A DNA stretch of 64,000 nt from Ypsolopha sequella (GCA_934047225.1 OW204012.1:5766001-5830000); one strand, 5' to 3'; shown: positions 33,787-46,454, counted from the stretch's first letter. The notes: generated from the letters alone by a model not told the origin. Numbers and translations: made by a program.

Positions 33787-34309
33787 ATAGGAGAAATTGG
33801 CTGGGGTTAGAAGTAAGAGACTAGTAATAGAAAGTAATAATAGAATAGCGAAAAAAAAACAACAAAAGTGATACTACAATAGGAGATTATAATAAATATT
33901 AAAAACACTATAATTCCCTATTGTAATTTCAATTTTGTTCTCTTTTTCCAGTCTTGTAAGCATATTAAAGTGTAGAAGGCTCCTAATTCAGTTAAACGAA
34001 TTGAAACAAAAACACGGAACTTAAAATTGAAATAACCAAACATTACTTTCCGATTGTCTGTAAATTGTTGTAATGTAAAGCATAAAGACTGTATGTCTGT
34101 AAATACGTCATCTCCAGACACAAGGCTACCGTTTAAGATTCATACATATTTTAGGAATTGAACGTATGAGTTTTATGATAAAAGGACTAAGCAAAATAAT
34201 TATGTTACGTTTAAAAATCAACAAATGGAATTTGTTTTTTTTAACCTTGATAACTTTTTTTTCAATACCTAAAATGTTTAGCCCTTTAAATCCTTATCTA
34301 TCTACAACT

Positions 34310-34500
34310 TGAGAGCTACGCTCTTGTCGGTGCAGTAACCACCATTTCTCTCTATCTCCTGCTAATGATTTGACCTCTTGATATGACATTACATCAACTA
34401 TCTTCTCCACTTGAGTAAAGTAGATGCGTCTAAGTCTCCTTCTCCCTTTTCCTCTCGACCTTTCCCTCTACGGTATTTTCAAAGAAACTGTAATGTCGAA
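34310..34500 (-). pseudogene. LINE reverse-transcriptase C-terminal fragment
   Basis: Minus-strand copy of the region at 365-545: GTCGAGAGGAAAAGGGAGAA, GATAGTTGATGTAATGTCAT and AGAGGTCAAATCATTAGCAG. Decayed peptide with YQEVKSLA. Confidence 0.55.
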
Positions 34501-34611
34501 ACTAGTGTCCCATTACCTTCCCTCTTCAGTTTTCAATGGGTTTTAACCGATATCTTTCTTAGATTATATATATTTTTTTTTTTGCGAAGTCCATCGCTTT
34601 GAATACTCTAA

Positions 34612-34925
34612 TTATTATTAGAATGCATTACAAACTAGAAATGAATCAGAAACAAAAAAAACACAAATATTAAAAAAAAAAATCCTCGGGCCAGGATTTG
34701 AATCTGCAACTTCCTGCTTACATGATACCGAGGTTTGTATCTGTAACGACGAATGTTTTCCACCTATCTGTACACCCAATTTTTGTAACTACTTGATATA
34801 CCAGCTTGTAATGGGAGGTCGCAGGTTCAAACCCTGGCCCGAAGAAATTTTTCATAAATAAGTATTTGTGCTTTTAAATTTGTTTCTGATTGATTTCTAG
34901 GTTGTAATGCATTCTAATAATAATA
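34612..34925. repeat. Head-to-head inverted pair of tRNA-like SINEs
   Basis: Arms 34612-34720 and 34815-34925 mirror each other (ATTAGAATGCATTACAA ... CAGAAAC ... GGGCCAGGATTTGAATC). The right unit has a B box GGTTCAAACCC; the left is its minus-strand counterpart GATTCAAATCC. Spacer of 94 bp. 34926-35270 has nothing recognised. Confidence 0.7.
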
Positions 34926-35276
34926 AGGATATCTTACAACACTCATTATTATTCCTCTCCGTCCAGCTAATTCTCTCCAGAACTACATTTGAAACGCCTC
35001 AAACCTCTCCTGTCTCTTTGCGTCTTCGTCTTCCTCTCCCTCTTTTCTCCACGACCTTTCCAAATCCCAAAGTAACTAATAACTCAATCAACCCACCACA
35101 GGAAACAATTAAACCACGCCCTGACCTAAAATAACATAATTATATCTCTAATTAACCCATATCAATTATTTAACGCCATGTCTAACTATTCGGAGCCCTA
35201 CCTTCAAGTCTATACTTATCCGTATCAATGATAACTGGGCACTTTCAATAATAAACTTCAGAGCAGGCAACGCCTG

Positions 35277-35313
35277 TATAAAAGCACTAGCGAGCGGGCA
35301 CAGAGCATTCAGT
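35277..35313 (+). promoter_or_regulatory. Core promoter of cuticle-type gene 2
   Basis: TATAAAA at 35277-35283 and initiator TCAGT at 35309-35313, predicted A+1 at 35311. Spacing equals that of gene 1. Predicted 5' UTR 35 nt. Confidence 0.75.
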
Positions 35314-35345
35314 AGCTACCGCGCAGTCTGACAAAGAAGTGCACG

Positions 35346-38300
35346 ATGAGATTTCTGGTGAATACCCTTTGCCTATTATTTAAAAAAAAATCAATCCTAG
35401 AATTAACAATAATTAAAAAGTGATAACGGAACGCAACCCTTTCATTTTCGCACGTTTTCCAAAGTGACTTGGCTGCAAGTGGAATACCGTTGCCTGTTCC
35501 GAAATTTAAAAGTGCAGTTTCTTTTTTTTCGGTCAAGGAAGTGTGATGTTCAGCCTGAAAATGTGATTTGTGTTCCGTTGTCACCTAGTGCCGTCATATC
35601 TATGCCGGATTTGTACAAAAAATGGACTCGTTTTTAAAAAAACGTGAGGTTTAAAATAAAACAATTATTTTTCCCTGCCTTCCCTTCTGGGAGACAGGCG
35701 TGAGTATATGTATGTATGTTTTTGTTAACAACTTACGAAGACCTTTTTTTAAAGTGCGTGTATTACCAGATTTGAAGCGTTTTATTTTCTCTATTTTATT
35801 AGTGACTAACCCTAACTATATTAGTTATATTAGTTTTAAGCGTTCTGTCTTTGTCTTTTCGGTACAGAAAGAAAAAGACAGAACGCTTAAATTAAGTTTC
35901 GTCCTGTCAAAAAAGTTAAGTCTGGCTACACTGAATCGACACCATTCTCTATCTTCGTTAAACAAAAAGCACCTTAAAATAGTACACTTTCTATATTGCA
36001 GATAGGAAGTAAAAGAAATCTTTCAATCAGATTGAAAGAAACCAATAATAATATATTATGTATCGTTATTTAATAACCAACAATAACATTACAGCCAAAT
36101 ACATAATTCAATAGAAACCAAATTCAATTATCATGATTCTTATTATCAAGATAACAAAGCAGAAATAAGCTACTCTTGCCCCTATAAAAACTCCGTAAAA
36201 ACTTCAACGCGTTTTCAACCGGCTATTAAAAACAAAAACATTCAAAGGAATATCCACCCTATTTCAATCAGGACAAAGTATAAATTCGAATGCAACATTC
36301 ATGAACACTGAAACCAATATTATACCAATCAAAAATGAACTAAACATTATTCAAAATTAGAACTATAAAGGCCAGAACAAGTTGACAATAAAATAGAAGC
36401 ATTTTTTTCTTTTCCTTTCTTTTTTGGGTTCACGGCCAGTACATGACTTGACTATTTTGGGTCAATGTCATGGAACTATTACAAGAAACTATTGTTGTCC
36501 AAAATAGTCCTCATTATATTTCAAATACCAATGATGTGATGGTGACAATATTTCGAAGGACACGTTCATCGTTGGCTTTAATTAACCGGAACAATTATTC
36601 ATGGAAACAGCTGCAGTTTTGAAAAAAAAAAGGCATATATAATATAATACTTACTATTTAAGGGGCTGCACCTTGCTAAACATCATTTTTGCAGTGGATT
36701 CAGTTCCGTCAATGTAGATGGTAAATATTTGAAAAAAATATGGCGTGTTTTTTGACTCAAGACAATTATTAATTACACAAATAAAAATACTTTTAATCTT
36801 CTATTACTTATATTACTTTAAAAAAAGCATGAATTTCACGAAAAAAGCGATTCAGTTTCCGTGTTTCAAAACCGATTGAAACGAAACCAACACACGCAGA
36901 TACTAACTAGAAAAAAACATCTTTATTACATAAAGAACTTATGGTTAATGCCATAATGTAGCTACGATTTCAAAATAACTGAAGTTTTGCGTAGCATTTA
37001 GAGCAGGATAGAGAGCTAAAAAACAAACGCGTTAGAGCAGGACTGAATTTTAGCATAGTGCAGCCCCTTAAATGAATTTTCTTTCTAATTAAAGTTTTCT
37101 TTTTTATATTATTAAAAAAAATTTTTTTTTTTTTATTAATTCAAAATCACACATCATTCAGTGTGTCGCCAATATGGTCGGCTTACGTCCTTCTAAAGCG
37201 GCTTTAAATCTATTTGATTAAACGGTAATAAAATAAGAACTAAAAGAGACTTCAATGTCATCTAGCTAAAATTTACCGTAACGCGAAACGAATCAAACAA
37301 AGTGCATTAAAATACCGTATCACGTAATCAAATTAAAACGTGTCAAAAGCAGTCATTGGCTACGCAAGGATTTCCGAACCGGCTTGGCAGCTGCAAAAAA
37401 CGCATTTTTTGCAACGGAAAAATTAACAAAAATTACAGCTTAATATATGCTAACAACACGCCGCTTCAGTGTTGTGAAAACTGACTTGGGCTAGTAGTCG
37501 TATTAAAGAATAAATTGTAATCGACAATTAGATTTGGAATCCGGTAAGCCTCATCAAAAGTACGCATCGTTATTCGGTCTAGTGGTTTTCTGAGTTATTT
37601 AACAGGTAACGTAATATATTATTAAAAAACACCTTTGTTTTTGGGGTAACAGGGAATTCCTAATGTCAGTCTGTCAAAAGTTTGTAACATACTTCACACA
37701 GGAATGAGCGTTTTTCCTTGTGTCAAATTTAGTGTTAAATAAGATTCCTAGATGGCACTGTCACATACTTTAGCAACAGAATCAAAGACAAAATTTGCAC
37801 AGATTCCAAACAAACCAAAAACCACTTTGACATTGATTGCTACGGAACATATTTTATCTATGGTGACATGGACAGCGACATCTTGCGGAAAGTCAAGAAC
37901 TAAGAAAAAAAAAACAACGATAAAAAACTATTTTTGGCATTAAAAAAAAACTATTTGGGCTAAATAATGATAATAATAGGTCCCTATGGGCCCGTGACTG
38001 AAAAGTGTACCTACATAATAATAATAATTTATTGACAAAAGTAAACATGACATTACAATGATTGGCACTGGTTACGTCACGAAACTTGGAAGGCCAAAAG
38101 GTTACAAATATTAGATACCTTATGTGTTTCGAAGTAATTGGAATCAAAGAATTGTCTCCTTTATAAAGATTAGGTATCATCATCGATCCATCCATCAGCC
38201 TAGTTCGTCCACTGCTGGACATAAGCCTTTCCAGGACTTTGCCACTGCCGGCGGTCATCCTGGAAGAATTGCCCATACTCACACACGCTGGGCAGATTAA

Positions 38301-41300
38301 GTATACAAGGAGACAATTAATTTATGTAGCCAAATTCACACTGAAGACTCGATAAGTGCTCACAGTATCAAGGTTCGATGACCCTTTTCGTGAAATTCGT
38401 TTATTATTTTTGTAGAGTACAAACGCAAGCCTAAACATATCAGCATTTTATTTTGCCAATTAGCAAAAATTGTTATTGATATGTTATACCGATCACTCAC
38501 CAAACCTCCAGTATTAATTTGGCAATATCAGTTACTGTCACCTTATATATTTATGGAACCAATAGATTATGTAAGATTGACGGATTGTCCAAGTAAAGCA
38601 GCAAAATAACTATAAAATCAGCAGATAAGGGCTATAAAATTAATTAACTGCAGCTACATAGTGTCTTATTTAACGGTTTGTCAGCAAAATCATGTTTTCG
38701 ATTAGTCACAGGCTAAAAGCTCGAAAGCTAAATAAATCATGACACTTAAAGCTTGCTTAATAATTACATAATTCAGTTATATCCCTTTACGCATTGAATT
38801 ATGAGCAGTTCTGTCTTGAAATGTAATAAATATCGTAAATGTTTGTCAAAAATGTATGACATACTAAATTACGGAATTTTATCTAAAAAAAAATCTTTTC
38901 CGCCCCCCTTTTTATCAGCCATTTGAAATGTTATAACCCGTGAGAATAAAGAAAGGAATTAAGAATGGCGGCATGTACCTTTGTCTGCATTGAATTTGAT
39001 AGAGTCAGCATAAAAATTTGTTTCTTTAGTATTATTTTGTATGGAGTAAGCTTGAGCAGCAAATCCAGACTACTTTTTAACATACAGTACGCGAGTGTGC
39101 GACTGAAGACAGACACTGTGCGAGTGAGAGGATATGATTATCAGCGCCATTTTGGATTAATTTCTTAAAATTCTCGTGGGTTAATATCCAGAGAAATAGT
39201 TGATAGGTTTGTTGCACATTCGTCACAAGTAAACTCGTCACATTTTTGTACACACCCATTTTTCGTACAGACAACAGAAAAATCAAACAAAAAAAATATG
39301 TCATATATTACGGATGAACATATCCCAATAATCAGTTTTTGCTCCTGCTACATTTCTTTACTCAAATTCCGCTTGAAGCACAACTCTAGCTGGTATGATA
39401 TGCTATACCATTCATACACATTTTGCTTCCAATTTTGTTGAATTTTCGTTAAGGTTCAGTTTTGATGTTTATTTGATATTTTGTACGTTTTGTATACTTG
39501 AACTTCTTGATCTAGACGTATTGTAGAATTGGTCATTTTAGTATTTTGGACGTAATGGACACAAAGGGTTTGAATTTGAAATTGCATTTAGTACCATTGG
39601 GTCTTTATCGACTCCTTGGGCATATATGGGTTATTTTTATTTTATTTTATTACAAACAAAACATTCACATAACACTTTGACAATCAAATAACAAGTAATG
39701 TTCATAATTAGATGATAACCGTACACAACATTCGAAATAACAGATATAACAATTGACAATTTAGAACACAAAGAGCATAAATAAAGTTACTATAAAAAAG
39801 ACTAGGAAGATATACATAAATATAAAATATAACTAAATGTATATAATTATATAAATTTTAACATTTACGAAACATGCAAGCTTAGTTAGTAACCTGTTAA
39901 CTAGTGGTTCAGTCAATACAAAGGATTTCAAGGTCCACATTCGATTTCTGCCGGCTGGGAAAGCACCAGTGAGCTTTTAGGAATTTGGTATTTGTGCCGG
40001 AACAATTGTCGGTGAAAAGTAGATGTATTGGCTGTCCGACGAAAACAATAGACAGTAAACATAACCGGGAGCTATTATAAATGCAAATTCAAATTATCTA
40101 TGCGTAGGAAGTTCGCAACCGAACATAGCGGATGGATTTGTTCAGCAATTATGACATAAATTAGCATGATAAAACGTTAAAGCAACTAGAACTAATTGCT
40201 AATTTGACATGTACGCCAATGGACACAAGGTTGTGATTTGAATGCGTCGGAATGTTCAACAAGGTTGCCCGTGTGATGTTAATGACAACTTAATTTTAAT
40301 GCGTGATTGATTTGAGTTTTAAGCTGTTAGGACGTAATTAATCATTAAACGTAGTTAATACATGTAAAACAAGACCATTTTTCATGTTTCTTTCCCTCAG
40401 GTAATTCATACAAAATTTGTTTCACTTTAAAAAATCTTCGCTGAATAGTGCTCATTTGTAAGGTGGAGATTACATCAAGCTATACACATTGGACTTTGTA
40501 CCTATCCTATATCCTTCACTATAGGGATAGTACATGTGATCTCCACTGTACATTGGATATACTTTTGGTAAATGTGTGCAAGCGATTCAAACAGCGAAGG
40601 CAGATAACAACAAGTATTGAATTCTACGAGTAACTGAGTACCCTCCAATAGCACAAAACATAAGCAAAGACTTGGGTCAGTTCAGGAGATTAGTTTCTGA
40701 ATCTAAAACTAAAATTTTAACTTATAAATCCCTCGTCCACAGATTGCTTTCGCCGCCGTCCTCGGCTATGCCTCTGCTGGGCTCCTCGCCCCCCTGGCTT
40801 ACGGCGTGAACCATGGAGACGCTCAGGCCGCCGCCATTGACGCCACCGTCGCCGCCCAGGTAAGCCACCATTGCGTGAAGAACCCGAACGAGCCAGCAGT
40901 GTTTGCTGAGATTCCTCACCGTCCCGCTGCTACGCGGCGTAGAGGCGGGTGTCACAAGGTTCATTATTTCCCCTTTTCTCTTGATTTTTTCTGGCGGCCA
41001 TATTAGGCTGTACAAGGCATTCAAATATGTTATGTTGGTTTGTTTAAGTATTTTTGGAGAGGGTGTTCTTGTTACCATCGGGCCTCTGTCACCAACACCT
41101 TTTTATGGCTCATCCATTATATTATGTCCGAAGCAATAACTACTCTTCTTAAAAAAAACTGCCAAACATTGACCAAACCCTTTGTCTGCAACAGGACCAC
41201 GTCCGCGCCATCGGAGAGGGCCAAGCGAGAGCCGCCGAGGCCGCCGTGCAGTGGAACACTGAAGCCGTCCGCCAGAACATCGAAACCAGCCGCGACATCA

Positions 41301-41566
41301 ACCAGAATGCCTACTGGAACTCCGTCGCGGCCGGCCAGAGCGTGGTAGCTGCCGCCCAGAGCCAGGCTGCCGCTTTGGACGGAGCCGCCGCCGCCGCCAG
41401 AGGTGCTGCCTTGGGCGTCGCTCACCACGGTCTTGCTCCCTACGGCGTTGCCCCTCTCGGCGTTGCCCCTCTCGGCTATGCTGGCCTCGGCGTTGCTGGT
41501 CTCGGCCTCCACGGACTCGGCGCTCACGGACTCGGCGTACACGGACTCGGCCTCCACGCTTGGTAA
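35346..41566 (+). CDS. Secreted Ala/Gly-rich cuticle-type protein, 166 aa
   Basis: Exon 1 35346-35357 (M-R-F-L), exon 2 40743-40859 (39 codons), exon 3 41195-41566 (123 codons plus TAA). Donors are CTG|GTGAAT and CAG|GTAAGC; acceptors are TCGTCCACAG|ATT and TGCAACAG|GAC; both introns are phase 0. Signal peptide residues 1-16 (MRFLIAFAAVLGYASA). Residues 29-44 (GDAQAAAIDATVAAQD) match gene 1. Residues 44-115 are Ala-rich helical with QAR, NIETSRDINQ; about 125-166 are GLG/HGLG repeats ending HAW. Exon 1 is 5.4 kb from exon 2 and was picked by the same promoter, leader and splice pattern as gene 1; no closer alternative first exon was found. No Rebers-Riddiford motif. Probably a structural cuticle component. 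Confidence 0.8.
35683..35725 (+). mobile_element. LINE 3' tail fragment in gene 2 intron 1
   Basis: CTTCTGGGAGACAGGCGTGA then GTATATGTATGTATG, the same 3' end as at 1113-1160 on the other strand. 35730-36657 is otherwise unremarkable apart from a short inverted AAGCGTTCTGTCTTTGTC pair at 35838-35888. Confidence 0.55.
36658..37071. mobile_element. TTAA element family H, copy 1 (in intron 1)
   Basis: 414 bp between TTAA at 36658-36661 and 37068-37071, with inverted ends TTAAGGGGCTGCAC / GTGCAGCCCCTTAA. Copy 2 is at 63507-63934. Likely piggyBac-type MITE. Confidence 0.85.
38172..38295 (-). mobile_element. Repeat family E, fragment (in intron 1)
   Basis: Minus strand reads GTGTGTGAGTATGGGCAATT to GTCCAGCAGTGGACGAACTA. 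37072-38171 shows a tiny LINE remnant near 37160-37195 and no other feature. Confidence 0.65.
38302..38548. mobile_element. MITE family J, copy 3 (in intron 1)
   Basis: TATACAAGGAGACAATTAAT and the AATTCACACTGAAG block at left, mirrored CCAGTATTAATTTGGC ... GTCACCTTATATA at right. Confidence 0.7.
38549..40742. other. Rest of gene 2 intron 1, nothing recognised
   Basis: AT-rich DNA. 39940-40030 has SINE-like CACCAGTGAGCTTTTAGGAA and TTTGTGCCGG pieces. 39640-39720 looks like a reversed retroelement tail. Splice acceptor at 40741-40742. Confidence 0.45.
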
Positions 41567-41854
41567 TTCGGAAATAACGCAAAAACAACCGGTTGCGATA
41601 ACAGTTACAACAGCGATCTCAGAATAACTGTTTTGTAGCGTTATCGTTACCGGTTTTTGGGTTTTTGGGCGGCACTGTCGATGTTTCTATTTTTTTTGGA
41701 ATGTTGGCAACAGTGTCGCTTGAAAATGGTCGGCGTGCCAACATTACCGCATGAAGATTAACGGATGGATTTTGCTCAAGAAAATAAAATAAGTCATAAG
41801 AACGTAACTCTCTTTGTAGACAAAAGAATCTCATGCCATCACTGCCAAAGTGTA

Positions 41855-41860
41855 AATAAA
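41855..41860 (+). terminator. Poly(A) signal of gene 2
   Basis: AATAAA followed by T-rich DNA, 289 nt after the stop. An alternative AATAAA lies at 41783-41788. Confidence 0.6.
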
Positions 41861-41989
41861 ATACACATTTTTTTACAATAGTAAACTTGTGATTTCATTT
41901 ACCTTTATCCTTTCACCTCACTACACTATAAGCTCGAATCCAGAGCTCTCCTGTGCAGGTACTTTTTCTAGTGACAATAATTCAACAAT

Positions 41990-42252
41990 ATATAAGGTGA
42001 CATTTATTTATGCAGACAAATTCATACTGGAGACCTGATAAATGATCAGTATCAGGGATCGATAACACTTTTTGCTAATTTCACAAAATGAAATTTTGAC
42101 CTCCCATAGTGATTCGGGGCTGGGTTTGCGTTTGTAAGTAACACAAAAAAAAATATTTACGAATTTCACAAATAGGGTCATCGATGTATCGAGTATGGGC
42201 ACTTACCGATGCTTCAGTATGAATTCAGGCTGTATAAACAGATTTCACCTTA
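41990..42252. mobile_element. MITE family J, copy 4
   Basis: TATAAGGTGACATTTATTTA with CAAATTCATACTGGAG at left, and CAGTATGAATTCAGGC ... ATTTCACCTTA at right. Starts 130 bp past the gene 2 poly(A) signal. Confidence 0.75.
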
Positions 42253-42388
42253 ATATTATTAAAACTCGCGTGAGCTGACATACTCAATTATTATTACATA
42301 CGGCTTTAACACTCACGTGTGATTGGTGTTGACTATATGCCAACTGTTTCAGCGCCAAAATATCACCTTGTATAAATAATAATACATA

Positions 42389-42455
42389 TCGTCACGACAT
42401 AATTCACCGAGTGCGTGTCAGAGGTGTCCCTGAGCATGAAATTCATCAAATAAAG
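42389..42455 (-). mobile_element. SINE 3' fragment
   Basis: ATCGTCACGACATAATTCAC and GTGTCAGAGGTGTCCCTGAG match the 3' end of the tRNA-headed SINE at 1431. Confidence 0.5.
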
Positions 42456-42579
42456 TCAAAAGGCAAATCAGACCTATACATGTGCAGTGGAGCTGAAATA
42501 CCAAAAATAACCTTTGTTTGATTATTTATTATCACATTTGATGTATACAAGGTTAAATTAAATTAGTTGTCGAAATTCT

Positions 42580-42776
42580 AAACATATGTAGAACATGTCC
42601 ATATGAACAACTTTTTCTATTAGGATTGTGCAAAATTCTTAATTTTTTCACCTTTCCATACTGGACCAGGCAGCTGATCGTGGCAATTTGTATGGGAGGA
42701 AGTGAAAAAAAGTTACGAATTTCGCTTAGCTCCCATACAAACAGTTGTTCATATAAACTAGTACTACCTATGTTTT
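42580..42776. mobile_element. 197-bp TIR element
   Basis: Ends AAACATATGTAGAAC and CTACCTATGTTTT, with CATATGAACAACT mirrored by AGTTGTTCATATAAAC. The middle has TTTGTATGGGAGGAAG and its mirror CTCCCATACAAA. Single copy. Confidence 0.65.
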
Positions 42777-42970
42777 GAGTTTCGCCAACTGATATTATTT
42801 AACCTTTTATAGAAAAATAAACATTGAGTCTTTCAAATAATGGTGAATTTAGAAATTAGTGCTCTTTTTATAAATCTTTCATCGCAAACGAACTAGGATC
42901 GTAAGCGCATAAAAAGGCAACGAGCGGCCTCGCCGGGAGCAAAAAATTAATTAAGACCTACTTAAACACA

Positions 42971-43387
42971 TTAAGGCGATATGCGAAAAAAATACGGGTG
43001 TTTCTTTTCTGTGTATTTCATGAAATACACGGAAAATTTTAATAAATTTCTGGTATATGCATTTTGACTATATAATCTAGGGTTTTGAAATTGGAAAACA
43101 TGTTTGGATAAATTTTCTTCGATAGAAATAATTGTTGGAATGAGGTCTTGAAACACACTTTTTCTCCTCGTTTGACGAATAGGAACCATATACAGAACTG
43201 AAACATATTTTATTAGGTGTGTTTAAACAATAACTAGAGATTTCAATAACTAGAGATTATTTTAGTTTTTTTAATAAAAATATAAAACCAACTTTGTTCC
43301 CTTTTGCCCTGAATCCGCACCTCTCGCACTGCGCGATTTTTCGCTTGGAGTGACAGTGACAAAAATAAAATTCGCATAGCCTCTTAA
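42971..43387 (-). mobile_element. TTAA element family D, full copy
   Basis: 417 bp, TTAA at 42971-42974 and 43384-43387. Reverse orientation of 21863-22291 with a small deletion near 43240. Confidence 0.8.
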
Positions 43388-44119
43388 TTTGCCCTTTTAA
43401 AATTACGCACATACAATACCATATCAGACGTATAAATCACCTTTCAATATCCATAAATAAATTCCATAATAACAAAGGCAGGCTGAAATAGGTCTAGATA
43501 TTTCAAAACAACTTCCCTGCCCAGTTGTTATCAAAGACAACGGATTATCTACTTTATACGGTTAGCAATAGAGGTGTTTTAAAGGGTGTGGTCGCGAAAC
43601 CAGTAGTATAGATTTGTAGTGCTTGTTTTGCTGGACCTAGATTACCTTGAAGAGGGCGTAGGCTTTAGTCGGGTAGACATAGGGGAAAGGAATGTTGCAA
43701 GCATTTTGTGATTCTGTCTCTTTGTTATTTATAAATATTTTACTTTGAAATTGATACTTTTCGTTGGTGGTTCTTGATGAAACATTTGCAACATATTGTA
43801 AATAAAACTAATTCTTGGTAAATGTGGAACAGTTACCAAGAATTTGGATACGATAGGGTTTTGATAGTGTATTTTTATGGTTCCGAGCTTAAGGAAGAGC
43901 AAATAAAACCGTAATAGTCATGACCCGTGTATCAGTCTGTCTTTTCTCTGGCCATCAATTTGTTTTCTTTTAGGAAGATTTGAACAGATCTTTTTTCTGT
44001 TTTTCATATTTCTCTATAGCTCTTAGATATTACTAGAACACAGATTCTTTGGTCGAACAGCTATTAAAATATATATTATTTATATTGTTACGGCGCAGTA
44101 GTATCCTCTTCGAGATAAT
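43388..44119. other. Intergenic, no gene seen
   Basis: AT-rich. A short readable stretch near 43620-43710 (LDLDYLEEGVGF) could be a LINE remnant but is too short to name. Confidence 0.4.
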
Positions 44120-44283
44120 TAAGCAGATTCTGAAGGCTTTAATTTTAGTTGTAGTGCTGTCAAAACTAATTTTCTTCATTGTAAAATATTCTTTAAATGC
44201 TAAGACCAGAAGCTAAATTACTTTGGAAAATTTCAAGCTTTGACAGCATGTTAACTAAAATTAAAGCCTTCGGAATCGGCTTC
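44120..44283. mobile_element. MITE family U, copy 1
   Basis: Ends AAGCAGATTCTGAAGGCTTT / AAAGCCTTCGGAATCGGCTT with TAATTTTAGT inside. Copy 2 at 49016-49182. Shared core around AGCTAAATTACTTTGG. Confidence 0.8.
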
Positions 44284-44577
44284 ATTAAATGACTAAAAAT
44301 AGCCATGTCAATTTCACCAAAATCACGTAACTTTTATTTTACTAGATAAATCACAGAATCAAAAAAAAGCTCGTCAATACAGCCGCCCGTGTGTACACAA
44401 AAAGCAGTTGTCCATTAATGTAAGAATGTAGATCACCTTCGGACAAAATAAATTAAACAAATTAAATATAAATTGTTGTACTATTATCGCGATAAGACAC
44501 CTTGTCGATAAATAGATTACTTTTCCTACGTGTTCTTAATATTTATTTGCATATGTAAGTAATAATCTATCCATGCC

Positions 44578-44974
44578 TTAAGGGTCGGAGTTCCAAGATT
44601 GGGCAAAACAGGGTTCGGGGTTATGGCTTTTTAAGATAGTAAAATATTAATTTCTGAAAAAAAAATACCACTTGTTACCTTACAAGATGAAGTACAGGTT
44701 CATTAAAAAAAATCTTCACACTAATGTATAGTAACTTCAGAAAAAAAAAACAGGATTTTCAAGTTCAGGTTACACCCGTAGCGCCGCAATGTTATTCAAG
44801 CGATTTTCTAGAAATTCCTGTTTTTTTTCTGAAGTTACTATACATTAGTGCCATGATTTTTTTTAATGAACCTGCACTTCAACTTGTGGTATTTATTTTG
44901 TTCAAAAATTTTAATTTTTACCATCTTAAAAAGCCATTACCTAGAACCCCGAATCCCGGAACACCAACCCTTAA
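44578..44974. mobile_element. TTAA foldback element
   Basis: 397 bp, TTAA at 44578-44581 and 44971-44974. The halves are inverted: TTAAGGGTCGGAGTTCC / GGAACACCAACCCTTAA, then AGTTACTATACATTAGTG mirrored across a central GCGCCGCAATG. Its right TTAA is the left TTAA of the next element. Confidence 0.85.
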
Positions 44975-45393
44975 GGCGATACCAAAAAAAAGGGGGTTTT
45001 TCGAATCGAATTACTCCACTATAACGTCATCTATGTATTTCATTTTTGGGTAAATGTTTATTGAGTATTTGATTAAGATTCTCACTGAAGGAAAACGCGA
45101 TTGGATGAAATTTTCTCGATAGAATTTAATTCCGAAAAGACCTTTAAATTGTTTTATTTTTTCCTGTAATTCTGAAATCATAACTAATTTCATTGTGAAA
45201 TTACATTCAAAATGTGGATATTATGTATTTGTAAAGTCTCATTCCAAAAATTTTTGACAAAATAGCTTAGTACATTTTATATCAATAAAAAGCCGACTTT
45301 TTACTTCTTTTCCAGGAATCCGTTCCACTCGCACTGAGGGTTTTTTCGCATATGGAGTAACAGGGACGCTAAAACTTTTACGTATCGCCTTAA
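44971..45393 (-). mobile_element. TTAA family D-related element
   Basis: Ends TTAAGGCGATACC and CGTATCGCCTTAA. Internal TGGAGTAACAGGGACGCTAA, ATCCGTTCCACTCGCACTGA and GATTGGATGAAATTTTCTCG match other D relatives. Shares one TTAA with the preceding element. Confidence 0.75.
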
Positions 45394-45552
45394 GGAATAC
45401 TTACAAAAATTGAAGGCACATAAGAGAGAGGGACCTCTTCTAATACAAGTTTTTGTAAAACTTAAAAGGAGAGACCCAAACATTGTAGTACAGGTAATTA
45501 TAAAATTGTAAGGAAATAAATAAACATTTTGATTTTAGTATTTTTTGAACTT

Positions 45553-46028
45553 AAGGGGGTATTACGTCAAAATCGTCACTTTTTGAAGTTATTATCTGCT
45601 ATTCAAAAGAAGTCCCAAGTTAAATAAATTTGTATGCGCTGTGCCACTTCTGCTGGGCACCTCAGTTGCTCATTAAGAGGCTATGCGAATAGTTGGTGTT
45701 ATATTTTTATTAGAAAAACTAAACAAACTAGCAAAATTTCCAAAATAAAAAATGTAGATATTGTTGAAACCCATCTAATAATTTTTTTTTGGGTTCTGTA
45801 CATGGCTGCTACACGTTAAACGAGTAGAAAAAGTGTGTTAGAAGCTTAGAAGACCTCATTGCAACAATTATTTTTATCCAGGAAAGTTTATCCAAACATG
45901 TTTTCCAAAATCAAATCCCTAGATTATATAGTCGAAATGGATATACCAGAAACTGATTATAATTTTCCTTGTATTTCATGAAATACTCAGAAAAGAAACA
46001 CCAGTATTTTTTTCACATAACGCCTTAA
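45553..46028 (+). mobile_element. Nested TTAA family D elements
   Basis: 45553-45640 is the start of a subfamily 2 element (TTAAGGGGGTATTACGTC). 45673-46028 is a family D copy (TTAA to TTAA) lacking the GTCACTCCAAGCGAAAAATC part. At 46025 another subfamily 2 copy starts on the same TTAA. Confidence 0.7.
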
Positions 46029-46130
46029 GGGGGTATATCTTCAATATTGACGCTTTTTTTTTTTTTTTAAGTAATTTATCTGCTGTTCAAAAGAAGTCCC
46101 AAGTTAAATACATTTAACATTAAAGGTATA

Positions 46131-46275
46131 TCATTGCAGTATAGAAATGCAGAAAGAAAAGTAAATCTGAATGTGAGGAGCTCTGAACTGGGATTCGAAC
46201 CCGGGACCTCTCGCTTACCGGGCGATGGATAAATCGCCAAGTGTTCAAACATAGAAATGTATTTCTGTTATAGTT
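46131..46275 (-). mobile_element. tRNA-headed SINE family G, copy 1
   Basis: Minus strand: GAGAGGTCCCGGGTTCGAAT (T-arm region, B box GGTTCGAATCC), then CAGATTTACTTTTCTTTCTG-like tail and TATACTGCAATGATAT. Confidence 0.7.
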
Positions 46276-46454
46276 TAAATAAATTTATATAACAATTTAA
46301 GACCTTTTTCTAGATTTTGGTCTATCAGAAACGCGATTGGAGGAATTTAACTCGATAGAAATAATTGTTGAAATGTGGTCAAAATTTACACTTTTTTTGA
46401 TATTCTGACAAATTAGAATAGCGTACAGACTTCAAAAATATTTATTTAGATGGG

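Noticed and set aside
41117..41588. Minus-strand frames of 146 and 96 codons
   Set aside because: Antisense of the repetitive exon 3 of gene 2.
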